Origin: Myxococcus guangdongensis
Lineage (GTDB): Bacteria > Myxococcota > Myxococcia > Myxococcales > Myxococcaceae
DNA length: 64,000 nucleotides
Assembly: GCF_024198255.1 (NCBI RefSeq)
Contig: NZ_JAJVKW010000005.1
Span: 372,001-436,000, forward strand
Direction: 5' to 3'
The notes beneath the pieces were generated by a model. The model did no database searches. It was not told the origin of the DNA and saw only the letters and a program-made list of their open reading frames with translations. This document shows, piece after piece, positions 19,563 to 28,900 of the stretch; position 1 is the stretch's first letter; each line of letters begins with the position of its first letter. A program made the position numbers and the translations under genes.

Positions 19563-21212
19563 ATGAACCGCACTCCTCGACAGGTCGAGATCGCCGACCC
19601 GCTGTGGAAGGCGCTGGAGACGATGAGCCGCGAGATGGGCGTGGACCGTGATGTCCTCGTCAATCAGGCGGTCTTCTCGCTCGCGCGGCAGTTCGGGTTC
19701 ATCCAGCCCACGCAGGTGAGCCTCTCCGAGGTGGGCAGTGCGCCGGCCGTGGTGGCTGCGCCCGTGGCGGTTGCACATGCACCCGTGGCGGCGCCCTCGG
19801 TGGTTGCGCATGCACCCGTGGCGACGCCCGCGGTCGCGGTGACGCCCTCGGTCAGCGCCCCTGTGGCGGCGCCCTCGGTGGTTGCTGCTGCGGCGGCAGC
19901 GGAGCCCGTGGCTCCACCGCCCACGGCGGTGCCGTCGATCAAGGCGCCGGCCTCCGCGAAGGTCGCGGACGCGGCCAACGAGCCCGCGGAGGTGGAGGCT
20001 CCGAAGGGCGCCGAGCCCGAGGCGGTCGCCGAGCGTGTTCGCGAAGTGGTGCGCGCGGTGGACCAGACGGTGGAGGTGCAGTCGCCTCGGGCCGTCGCGC
20101 TCGCGGACACCGATGAAGAAGAGTCCAAGACCGGGGAACACGAAGGGACTCCCGGAGCCGACGAGGCAGAGGGCGCCGAGGCCAAGGACGCCGACAGTGC
20201 CAAGGGCTCCGGCGACGAGGACTCAGACAGTGACGAGGACTCCGAGGACGAGCCCGCCACGGAGAAGGAGCCCGCGGTCGACGAGGCCGAGCTGCGTGAG
20301 GCTGTCGCCGCGCGCGTCCGTGACATCGTGGGTGACGTCGACCGTCTGCTCGAACCCGTCGACGCGAAGCCCGACGAGGACTCGGACGACGACTCCGACG
20401 AGGACTCGGACGACGATTCGGACGATGACGAGGATTCGGACGACGATTCGGACGATGACGAGGATTCGGACGATGACGAGGATTCGGACGACGAGGACTC
20501 GGATAGCGACGCGGATGAGGACGCGGACGATTCCGACGAGGACTCGGATAGCGACGCGGATGCGAAGGACGCGGACGATGATGATTCTGAGGACTCGGAT
20601 AGCGACGCGGATGCGAAGGACTCGGACGATGATTCCGAAGACGACGCGGACGATGATGATTCTGAGGACTCGGACCAGGACGAGAAGCCGGCTGCTGGCA
20701 AGGCGGCGGTAGGCAAGGCCATCCCAGGCAAGGCAGCTGGAGCCAATGCCGTCGCAGGCAGGCCGGCGGCAGGCAAGCCCGCAGCGGGCAAGGCGGCAGC
20801 GGCTTCCGTCGAGCCAGCGTTCGTGGACGAAGACTCCTCCGACCTGGTGACGGAGGCGAAGCCCGAGCCGAAGGCGCCAGCGGGCAAGCCGGACAAGACC
20901 ATCATCGTGCAGGCTCCGCCGGAGCTGAAGGTGCACGTGAAGCTCGACGATGGCGAACCGGTGCTCGTCGCACGCGAGCGGTTCATCATCGGCCGAGGCC
21001 CCAGCGCGGACCTGATGGTGAAGTCAGCCCGGGTGTCACGTGAGCACGCGGTGGTGGTGCGCGACGGTGACGAGGTGTTCATCGAGGACCTCAAGTCCTC
21101 GAACGGCACCTGGTTCGACAACACGCGCATCGCGCGCCGTCAGGTCTCCGATGGTGAGGAGTACCTGCTGGGCGGCATCCGCATCACCTTCTCTCTGACC
21201 ACCGAGTCGTAA
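19563..21212 (+). CDS. FHA-domain protein with RHH-like N-terminus and long Asp/Ser-rich linker
   Basis: The product has 549 residues. Residues 1-45 resemble a ribbon-helix-helix DNA- or protein-binding fold (MNRTPRQVEIADPLWKALE...). Residues 55-130 are Ala/Val/Pro-rich. Residues about 269-373 are almost entirely Asp, Glu and Ser, encoded by short DNA repeats (for example a 30-bp unit at about 20405-20465). Residues 380-420 repeat A-A-G-K. The C-terminus (475-548) is a forkhead-associated domain with IGRGPSADL, SREHA and SSNGTW, so it should bind phosphothreonine peptides. GGGGGAG precedes the ATG, and the gene is coupled to the thioredoxin fusion upstream. A signalling adaptor regulated by Ser/Thr kinases is likely by family knowledge; a transcriptional role is possible if the N-terminus binds DNA. 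Confidence 0.75.
   Translation: MNRTPRQVEIADPLWKALETMSREMGVDRDVLVNQAVFSLARQFGFIQPTQVSLSEVGSAPAVVAAPVAVAHAPVAAPSVVAHAPVATPAVAVTPSVSAPVAAPSVVAAAAAAEPVAPPPTAVPSIKAPASAKVADAANEPAEVEAPKGAEPEAVAERVREVVRAVDQTVEVQSPRAVALADTDEEESKTGEHEGTPGADEAEGAEAKDADSAKGSGDEDSDSDEDSEDEPATEKEPAVDEAELREAVAARVRDIVGDVDRLLEPVDAKPDEDSDDDSDEDSDDDSDDDEDSDDDSDDDEDSDDDEDSDDEDSDSDADEDADDSDEDSDSDADAKDADDDDSEDSDSDADAKDSDDDSEDDADDDDSEDSDQDEKPAAGKAAVGKAIPGKAAGANAVAGRPAAGKPAAGKAAAASVEPAFVDEDSSDLVTEAKPEPKAPAGKPDKTIIVQAPPELKVHVKLDDGEPVLVARERFIIGRGPSADLMVKSARVSREHAVVVRDGDEVFIEDLKSSNGTWFDNTRIARRQVSDGEEYLLGGIRITFSLTTES
20368..20680 (+). repeat. Low-complexity GAY/TCN repeat tract coding for Asp/Ser
   Basis: Imperfect 6-, 15- and 30-bp direct repeats built from GAC, GAT, GAG and TCG/TCC codons lie inside the FHA gene. 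A second, 30-40-bp unit (GACTCGGATAGCGACGCGG) recurs near 20493, 20536 and 20594. The tract should vary in length among relatives by slippage. Confidence 0.8.
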
Positions 21213-21263
21213 CGCGGAGGCTCTCCGCCTCCACGGACCTCATGTTCGTGGAGGCGGGCAGGT

Positions 21264-21735
21264 GCATCTGCGAACCACTGCGGAATTCCAGTCATCGCAG
21301 CCATGTGGCGCGTCATGCTCCGCGAGTGCTTCTCGCTGATGACCGAGTACCAACGCGAATGGGCGCATCCGCCAGCCGCAGCGGGATTCCATTCATCGCG
21401 GCAGGGCGACGAATCGTGAACCGTGAGCGCATCTTGCTGACGACCGAGTCGCAATGCGAACGGGCGAATCCGCCAACCGCAGCGGGATTCCATTCATCGC
21501 AGCCGCGTGGTGCGTCATGCTCCGCGAGCGCTTCTCGCTGATGACCGAGTCGCAACGCGAATGGGCGCATCAGCCAACTGCTGCGGGACTCCATTCATCG
21601 CATCCGCGTGATGCGTCATGCTCCGCGAGCGCTTCTTGCTGACGACCGAGTCGTAACGCGAACGGGCGCATCCGCGAACCGTTGCGGGATTCCGATCATT
21701 GCGGCAGCGTGGCGCGCAATGAACCGCGAGCACAT
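21264..21735 (+). repeat. 101-bp tandem repeat, four full copies and a partial fifth
   Basis: Copies start at 21264, 21365, 21466 and 21567, exactly 101 bp apart, with a partial fifth from 21668 running into the start of the GNAT gene. Units are about 75-90% alike. The end of each unit (CTTCTCGCTGATGACCGAGT...) matches the last 25 bp of the upstream FHA gene (21 of 25 in one copy). The beginning matches the leader of the GNAT gene. Because 101 is not a multiple of three the array has no continuous coding frame. It fills nearly all of the 506-bp gap. Confidence 0.85.
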
Positions 21736-22537
21736 GGACCTCGTCCCCGCGTCCGAGTGGTCCTTCCTGTCGCTGTCCACGTTGTTCGCCCGTTCTTTCG
21801 AGGGCTACTTCGTCTCCGTGCCCGATGCCCCGCAGGCGTTCGATGCGCGGGTGCGGAGCGAGCACATCTCGTTGACGGAGAGTCGGGTCGCCCGCGTGAG
21901 CGGTGAGGCGGTGGGGCTCGTGCTGATGGCGAGACGGGGCAACATCAGCCGGGTCGCGGGCATGGGAATCGTTCCCAGCCGAAGAGGGCAGGGCCTGGGC
22001 GGCGACATGCTGCGTCCCTTATTGGAATCCGCCCGAGCGCGCGGAGATGCGCGGATGGTGCTCGAGGTCATCGAGCAGAACGCGCCCGCGGTGAAGCTCT
22101 ACGAGCGGCTCGGCTTCCGACGCGTACGGCGTCTGGTGGGCTTCACGGGGACGCCAACGCCAGAGCCCGGTGCGCTGGAGGAAGTGGACCCTCGAGACTG
22201 CGCGAAGCTTCTGCCGGCGGACCTGCCGTGGCAGCTCGATGCGGCGACGGTGATGGGCTTGTCCTCCCCAGCCAAGGCCTTCCGACTCGGTCCTGCCTTC
22301 GCGGTGGTGGCGGACGTCTCCGCACCCACGCTCGGCCTGCGCTCGCTGGGAGTGGAGCCCTCGGCCCGAGGACGGGGCGCCGGGCGAAGGCTGCTGCGAG
22401 CCCTGGCCGCCGCGCACCCCGGGAAGCCCCTGGCGGTGAGCGCCATCGTTCCCGAGGGCCTGTGTGACCGCTTCTTCCTGGGCGAGGGCTTCACCTCCCC
22501 GGCGCTCTCGCAGCTCGAACTGGCGCACACCTTCTGA
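21719..22537 (+). CDS. Tandem GNAT-family N-acetyltransferase
   Basis: The 272-residue protein has two GNAT domains. The first contains the acetyl-CoA loop in MGIVPSRRGQGLGG (residues about 80-95) and the C-terminal NxxAxxLYERLGF pattern. The second contains LGVEPSARGRGAGRR (about 205-220) and ends in FFLGEGF. Double-GNAT proteins often keep catalysis in one half only. I chose the ATG at 21719 (MNREHMDL); another ATG lies five codons later and neither has a clear ribosome-binding site. The start codon falls inside the last partial unit of the 101-bp repeat, so the array may affect its translation. Substrate unknown (small amine or protein N-terminus). Confidence 0.8.
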   Translation: MNREHMDLVPASEWSFLSLSTLFARSFEGYFVSVPDAPQAFDARVRSEHISLTESRVARVSGEAVGLVLMARRGNISRVAGMGIVPSRRGQGLGGDMLRPLLESARARGDARMVLEVIEQNAPAVKLYERLGFRRVRRLVGFTGTPTPEPGALEEVDPRDCAKLLPADLPWQLDAATVMGLSSPAKAFRLGPAFAVVADVSAPTLGLRSLGVEPSARGRGAGRRLLRALAAAHPGKPLAVSAIVPEGLCDRFFLGEGFTSPALSQLELAHTF

Positions 22538-22557
22538 GCCTCACCCGCTCCAGGGCC

Positions 22558-22583
22558 ACCCGGAAGCTCCAGGGCTTCTGGGT
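22558..22583 (+). terminator. Hairpin after the GNAT gene
   Basis: ACCCGGAAGC (22558-22567) pairs with GCTTCTGGGT (22574-22583), 10 bp with one G-U pair, 20 nt past the stop. No T run follows. Confidence 0.45.
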
Positions 22584-22724
22584 AAGCCGGTCATGGAGGT
22601 CCGGTTCGTGGGCCAACCATGGGAAACAGGTGGGCAGGCAGGCGGGCTCGCGAACACACTGGGCGCGGAGTGAGGAATGGAGCATGAAAGCGACCCGTCC
22701 GGTCGTTCTAGACTCCACGCATCC

Positions 22725-25700
22725 ATGGCCCGTCCCGTCCGCACCCTCCATGTGTTCCCCGACGCCAGCCGGCGTCAGGCCGCGTTGCGCGCGGAAGGGA
22801 ACGCGCGGGGGCTGGCGGTGGGGCGGGATTTGCTCACGTGGGAGGAGCTGCTCGTCGCGCTGGGCGGGGCTCGTGAGCTGAACCGGCGTCCTTGTCCGGC
22901 GGTGCTGGCGCGCGCGGTGATGTCCTCGCTGGGGCCGCAGCTGGGCAACACGCACTTCGGCGAGTACGTCCGGGAGCCGGCCTTCGCGCGCGCGGGGCTG
23001 GAGGTGGTGCTGGACCTGAAGGCCGGGCGCCTGTCGCCACGGGAGCTCCAGGACGCGGTGGAGGTCCTCCCGCCCGAGCGGCAGAAGCACGTGCGGGTGC
23101 TCGCCCGGCTGTATCACCTGTACGAGCAGAAGCTGGCGGAGCTGGGGCTCGCGGACCGCGAGGATGTGCTGCGCGGTGCTCGCGAGGCGCTGGGGCAGGG
23201 CTCGTGGCCGGTGAGCTGGGATGGCGTGGGGACGCTCGTGCTGCATGGGGTGTACGACGTGCGCCCCTCCGGCCTGGAGCTGCTGCTGGCGTTGGCCGCG
23301 GCGTGTGAGTCGCGGCGCGTGACGCTCCGGGTGGAGACGCCGGTGGGAGGCTCTCCGGTGGCGGACGCGGCCCTGGCCTCGCTGTTCCGCGCCTTCGAGA
23401 ACCGCGGCGAGTCCATGCCGCACGTGGACCTCTTCAAGGCGGACGTCACCTTCGAGTCCCGGCCGTTCATCGACCTGGGCCGCTTCGCCTTCTCGCCCCG
23501 GGCGCCGCGCAATGTGCTCGAGGACGCGAAGACCCAGCCTCGCATCTGGAGCGCGGCCACGGCACGCGAGGAGGCGCGACTGGTGGCGCGGGACGTGCGC
23601 CGGCTCATCGCCGAAGGGGCCGCGCCATCGGACATCGCGATTGCGTACCGCGAGCTGGGAGCGGAGGCGGGGTGGCTCGCCGAGACGCTCGGTGAGCTGG
23701 GCGTACCGGTGCGATTGCCCTGGGGTGAGCCGCTCTCGCTGGCCGGGCCGGTGCGACTGGCGTTGGACCTGCCGCTGCTGGTGGAGGACGGCTTCCCCGC
23801 CGAGCGCGTGGCGGAGCTGGTGGGCAGCCGCTACGCGCACATCCTGTCGCGCGGAGGTCCGGAGTCGCCCGCGAGCCTCTTCGCGCTGGCCGCCGTGCGG
23901 GACGACCGCCTGGGCGCGCTGCGAGGACGCGGTGCGTACGACGTGCGACTGGAGGGCCTCGCGCGTCGGCTCCAGGCGCTGCAAGGCGCACAGAAGAAGG
24001 ACGGCAGCGCGCGCATCCAGTCGGTGCGGGTGCTGCGCGAGCGCTGCGGCCTGCTGCTGGATTACTGCCGACGCATCCCCGACAAGGCGCCTGTCGCCGA
24101 GCAGCTGGCCGCGTGGTGGCACGTGGTGGAGCGACTGGGGCTGATGGACTCCGAGGGGCCGTTGGAGTCGCGAGCGGAGGGTGGGTTGGCGGAGCGGGCG
24201 CTGGATGCGCGGGCGCGTGACGAGGCCGCGCGTGAGGCGCTGCGGCAGCGCGTGCAGGGACTGCTGCGCACGATGAAGGCGGTGGGCGGTGGCCCGGTGC
24301 TGCGTCGGCGCACGTTCGGTCGATGGCTGCGCGACGCGATGTCGGAAGCGTACCTGCCCGCGCGAGGTCCCAGGGGCGCGGCGGTGGAGGTGCTGGAGGC
24401 GGCGGAGGTGCCTGGACGCTCCTTCCGTCATCTCTTCATCGCGGGGCTCACCGAGGGACGCTTCCCGGGACGGGATGTGCCCTCGCCGTTGCTCGCGGAC
24501 GCGGAGCGCTCGGCGCTCAATCAGCACCTGGGCCGTGATGTGTTCCGGCTGACGGGCGGTGAGTTCGAGGACCGGGCGGCGTGGCGGCTCACCGAGGACC
24601 GCCTGTTGTTCGCCAGCGCGCTCGCCGCGGCGGAGGAGACGCTGAGCCTGTCCTTCGCGGTGGAGGGGGCGGGCGGACAGGAGCAGGTGCCGTCCTCGTT
24701 CCTGGAGGAGGTTCGCCGGCTGACCGCGCTGAAGTGGACGCCGCGCTCGTTGCCGCCCATCCCTCCGTTGGACGAGGTGCTCACCGAGTCGGAGCTGCGG
24801 CGCTGCGTGGCGCTCGAGGTCCTCTCGTATCCGAAGCTGCGCGTCACCGAGCCGGACGCCGCTGCGCCGCTGCTCAAGCGTTACTTCGACCGCGAGGCCT
24901 GGTACTCGGGTGCGCGCGAGCTGTCCTTGGTCGAGGTGGAGCGGCTGTACTTCTTCGGAGACCCGAAGATGAAGCCCGGGAAGTACACGGGCTCGGTCGA
25001 CGCCAACACGATGCGCGCGTCGCTGCGCGAGGCCTTCCGCTTCGACCTCACGCGACCGTTGTCCGCGTCCGCGCTCGCGCGCTTCGGCAACTGCGGCTTC
25101 CAGGGCTTCCTCACGTACGGCCTGAAGGTGTCGGAGCCGGACCGTCCGGGCGAGGAGTTCGACGCGCGCGGGCGCGGCACCTTCTGGCACCGCGTCGTCG
25201 AGGAGGTCTTCCAGTCGCTCAAGCAGCACCAACTGCTCGGCAAGGCGCCGGAGGAGATTCCCGAGGAGCTGCTGGACTCCGCGCTCCAGTCCGCGGTGGC
25301 GCACTTCGAGAAGTTCCACCACGTGGGGCACCCCGCGCTGTGGAAGCTGGCGCACGAGCGCGCGCGGTCGATGGCGCGGCGAATCCTGGTGGACGAGCGG
25401 CGCGGGCTGCCCTTCGAGCGGATGGTGCCGGAGGGCTTCGAGCTCCAGTTCGGCCCCGCCGCCGATGACGACCGATGGCGCCACGTCATGTTGCCCATCG
25501 ACGGGGACGCCATCGTCTTCGAGGGGAAGATCGACCGGCTCGATGTGTCGGGCTCCGAGGTGGGCGTCATCGACTACAAGTCCGGGCGCCTGGACAAGAA
25601 CGAGCTGAAGAAGCGGCTGCTCACGTCCGACTTCCAGCTGCCGCTGTACCTCTTCGCCGCCAGGGAGAGTGGCCACCAGAACGCGAGCCAGGCCGCGTGG

Positions 25701-25964
25701 TTCTCGCTGCGCACGGGCAACACCATCCACCTGTCGGAGGTGGTCCCCGCGCAGGAACTCGACGAGCTGTTGTCCACGGACCCCGAGGTGCGCGCGAAGG
25801 TGGCGGAGAAGGAGGGCGGACGCAACCTGCCCAACGCCGTGGAGTCGCTGGTGCGCACGCTTCGCGAGGGCCAGTTCGCCGCGCGGCCCCAGGACTGTGG
25901 CTCCTGCGGCTTCCGCGCCGTGTGCCGCATCACCGAGCGACGGATGACGGAGGAGGGGAGTTGA
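22725..25964 (+). CDS. AddB-like PD-(D/E)XK nuclease/helicase subunit
   Basis: This 1079-residue protein resembles AddB, the nuclease-bearing partner in AddAB-type helicase-nucleases that resect double-strand breaks for RecA. The C-terminus contains a PD-(D/E)XK nuclease with GKIDRLD (about 934) and VIDYKSG (about 948). Four cysteines around it (FGNCGF at about 790; CGSCGFRAVC at about 1059-1068) match the AddB iron-sulphur staple. The N-terminal half is a degenerate helicase fold without a clear Walker A motif. The start was moved to the ATG at 22725: codons between an upstream ATG at 22677 and this one lack the G/C third-position bias. The next gene overlaps by TTGA, so the two are coupled. 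Confidence 0.85.
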   Translation: MARPVRTLHVFPDASRRQAALRAEGNARGLAVGRDLLTWEELLVALGGARELNRRPCPAVLARAVMSSLGPQLGNTHFGEYVREPAFARAGLEVVLDLKAGRLSPRELQDAVEVLPPERQKHVRVLARLYHLYEQKLAELGLADREDVLRGAREALGQGSWPVSWDGVGTLVLHGVYDVRPSGLELLLALAAACESRRVTLRVETPVGGSPVADAALASLFRAFENRGESMPHVDLFKADVTFESRPFIDLGRFAFSPRAPRNVLEDAKTQPRIWSAATAREEARLVARDVRRLIAEGAAPSDIAIAYRELGAEAGWLAETLGELGVPVRLPWGEPLSLAGPVRLALDLPLLVEDGFPAERVAELVGSRYAHILSRGGPESPASLFALAAVRDDRLGALRGRGAYDVRLEGLARRLQALQGAQKKDGSARIQSVRVLRERCGLLLDYCRRIPDKAPVAEQLAAWWHVVERLGLMDSEGPLESRAEGGLAERALDARARDEAAREALRQRVQGLLRTMKAVGGGPVLRRRTFGRWLRDAMSEAYLPARGPRGAAVEVLEAAEVPGRSFRHLFIAGLTEGRFPGRDVPSPLLADAERSALNQHLGRDVFRLTGGEFEDRAAWRLTEDRLLFASALAAAEETLSLSFAVEGAGGQEQVPSSFLEEVRRLTALKWTPRSLPPIPPLDEVLTESELRRCVALEVLSYPKLRVTEPDAAAPLLKRYFDREAWYSGARELSLVEVERLYFFGDPKMKPGKYTGSVDANTMRASLREAFRFDLTRPLSASALARFGNCGFQGFLTYGLKVSEPDRPGEEFDARGRGTFWHRVVEEVFQSLKQHQLLGKAPEEIPEELLDSALQSAVAHFEKFHHVGHPALWKLAHERARSMARRILVDERRGLPFERMVPEGFELQFGPAADDDRWRHVMLPIDGDAIVFEGKIDRLDVSGSEVGVIDYKSGRLDKNELKKRLLTSDFQLPLYLFAARESGHQNASQAAWFSLRTGNTIHLSEVVPAQELDELLSTDPEVRAKVAEKEGGRNLPNAVESLVRTLREGQFAARPQDCGSCGFRAVCRITERRMTEEGS

Positions 25965-28900
25965 GCACGGCCCCTTCCATCCTCGCGCTGGAGCGCAACC
26001 TGGCGCTCATGGCGGGCGCCGGCGCGGGCAAGACGTACAGCCTGGTGACGATGACGCTGCACCTGCTCGCGGGCGCGCGCGAGGCGGGGGGCCCCTTGCG
26101 CCCCGCGCGGTTGTGCATGCTGACCTTCACGGACAAGGCCGCGGCGGAGATGCGCTCGCGCGTGCGGCAGCGGCTGGATGGTCTGGCGCAGGGCGAGGCG
26201 AAGCTGGACCAGGAGGTGGAGCTGCGCGCGTCGCTCTCCCGGCTGGACCGCCCCTTCCCGCTGCCCGAGGCGTGGCGACAGCTGCGCGAGGAGCTGGGCG
26301 CGGCCACGGTGGGCACGTTCCACTCGCTCTGTGGTCAGTTGCTGCGACGCGCGCCGCCGGCGGTGGGCATCGACCCGAGCTTCGAGGTGCTCGACGAACT
26401 CGAGGCGTCCAGTCTGGTGCAGGACGTGTGCGAGCGCGTCGTGCTGGACGCGCTGGAGGCCGGCGACGCGCGCGTGCGTGAGCTGTGCCAGGAGCTGGGG
26501 TTCTCCGGCTCCGGCTTCTCGGACGGCCTGGTCGCCGCGCTGGTGTCGGTCTACGGCAAGCTGCGCGAAGAGGGACTGCGCGCGGCCTCGGCGGCGGTGG
26601 CCGACGTGGCGCAGGCCCGCGAGGAGTTCGACGAGGCGCTGAAGGAGTGCCTGCGCCTGTGCATGGAAGTGCGGGCCCTGGACGCCAAGGGCGAGTGGAG
26701 CCTGTTGGTGGGCGCGCTGGAGAAGGCGCTCAACGGGATGACGGCGGAGAACTTCCAGAAGGGGGACCGCTACCCGTGGCTGCGCGCCTGCTTCGCGACG
26801 GACACGCGCAACATCGCGCGGCTCAGCAAGGGCGCCGCGGGGCCGGTGCGCGAGCTGTACTGGCGCATCTACAAGGGAAAGACGGACGGCTCGGTGCGCA
26901 TGCTCGTCGATGCGTGGGCCGCGTGGCACACCGCGCCCTTCGAGGAGACCTTCCGCGAGCTGCTGGGCCGCGTGGAGACCCGCCACGACGCGGAGTTCGC
27001 CCGCCGCAACGTGTTCGACTTCACCTCGCTGCTCGTCAAGGCGCGCGACCTGCTGCGCGACCATCCCGAGTTCCGCCGGCAGGTGCAGGAGCGCGTGGGC
27101 GCCCTCCTGGTGGACGAGTTCCAGGACACCAACCGGCTCCAGCTCGAGCTGGTGCTGCTGCTCGCGGAGCAGCGCGAGGGGGGGCCTCGCGAGCTGACGC
27201 CGCAGATGGACCTGCTCTCCGCGCTGCCGCTGGAGCCCGCGTTCCTCTGCGCGGTGGGAGATCGCAAGCAGTCCATCTACGAGTTTCGTGGCGCGGACGT
27301 CTCCGTCTTCACGCAGCTGTCGAAGAAGGTGGAGGAGGAGGGCGGTACGCGGGGCTTCCTCCAGCACAACCGCCGCTCGGTGCCGGGGCTGTTGTCCTTC
27401 TTCAACCACGCCTTCGCCGGGGTGTTGGTGGCGGCGGATTCGCACGCGCCCCGTCCGTTCGAGGTCGTCTACGTCCCGGAGGAGGACGACCTGTCGCCCG
27501 TGCGTGCCTCGCTCACCGAGGCCCCCGTGGTGGAGCGGGTCCACCTGGAGGAACAGGAGACGGCCGGAGACCTGCGGTGGCTGGACGCGGACTGCACCGC
27601 GCGAAGGCTGCGCATCCTGCTCGCGCCCGGCGCGCTCCCCACGGTGGCTCGCGAGGACGGCGAGGGCTCGCGTCCCGCGCGCGGTGGCGACGTGGCGATG
27701 CTCTTCCGGACCTTCACGCACCTGGAGGTGTACCGGCAGGCGCTCATCCGTCACGGCGTGCCGCACCGGGTGCTGCGCGGACGCGGGTTCTACGGCGCGC
27801 AGGAGGTGCTGGACCTGGCCTCGCTGCTGGCGCTGCTGGCGGACACGGAGGACGCGCTCGCCTTCGCCGCCGTGCTGCGCTCGCCGCTCGTGGGCCTCTC
27901 GGACGCGACCTTGTTCCTGCTCGCCGGGGAGCAGCCACTGTCGTTGGCGTCACCTCGACTGAGGGACGATGAGGTGCTCGCCACGCTGCCGGAGCGCGAG
28001 CGACAGCGCCTGCGGACCTTCCTGGAGGCACTGCCCGCGCTGTGCCAGGAGCGAGACAGGTTGGGTGTGAGGGAGCTGCTGCTCTCCGCGCTGGACCTGA
28101 CGGGCTACCGCGAGGCGCTCGCGGGTTCTCCCTATGCGGAGCAGGCGAGCGCCAACGTGGAGAAGCTGCTGGCGTTGGCCTCGCGTCGCGACGAGCGGGG
28201 CTCGGGTGGCTGCGTGGCCTTCGCCCGCGAGCTGCGCATGTTGGCCGAGTCCTCGCCGAACGAAGCGCAGGCGGACCTGCTCGACGCGGGAGACCCGCGC
28301 GCGGTGCAACTGCTCACCATCCACCGCGCCAAGGGTCTGGAGTGGCCCATCGTCGTCGTGCCCGGCATGGGGGGGCGACGCCGGAGCACCTCCGCGCGCG
28401 CCCACTTCGAGCGCTCGCACGGCATCGCCCTTCGCCCCTGGGTGCCGGACTCGCTGGACGGCTACACCTCCAACCGCTTCGAGGCGGTGCGCCAGGAGCT
28501 GAAGTCCCGAGAGGACGCGGAGTATCGCCGCCTGCTCTACGTGGCGCTCACCCGCGCCAGGGACCTGCTGGTGCTCTCCGGTGGCGAGGAGCCGCGCGCG
28601 GGCAAGGATTCGTGGTGGCACCTCGTCGACGCCAGGCTGGAGGACATCACCACGCGCGAGCTCGTCACGGACGTGGACGTGGACGACCTGCCTCCACCCA
28701 GGGACCCAGAGCCGCCGGGGCCCGAGGCGCTGGCGCGCGCGGGTGCCCGCGTGGAGGCCGCGTTGTTGCGCGTGCGCGGCGGCACGCTGGACCTGGCCGA
28801 GTCCGCGGAGTCCCTCAGCGCGCCCGTGAGCTCGGTGCAGGACTTCATCACCTGTCCGCGCCGCTTCCACTACCTGCACCGTCTGGGACTTCGTGGCGCG

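Noticed and set aside
20368..20680. RTX-like or calcium-binding nonapeptide repeats
   Set aside because: The tract is Asp/Ser-rich but lacks the GGxGxDxxx pattern.
21264..21642. Short open frames inside the 101-bp repeat
   Set aside because: The unit length is not divisible by three, so frames change with each copy; no conserved product and no ribosome-binding sites.
21264..21735. CRISPR array
   Set aside because: The repeats are 101 bp, contiguous and imperfect with no spacers, and there are no cas genes.
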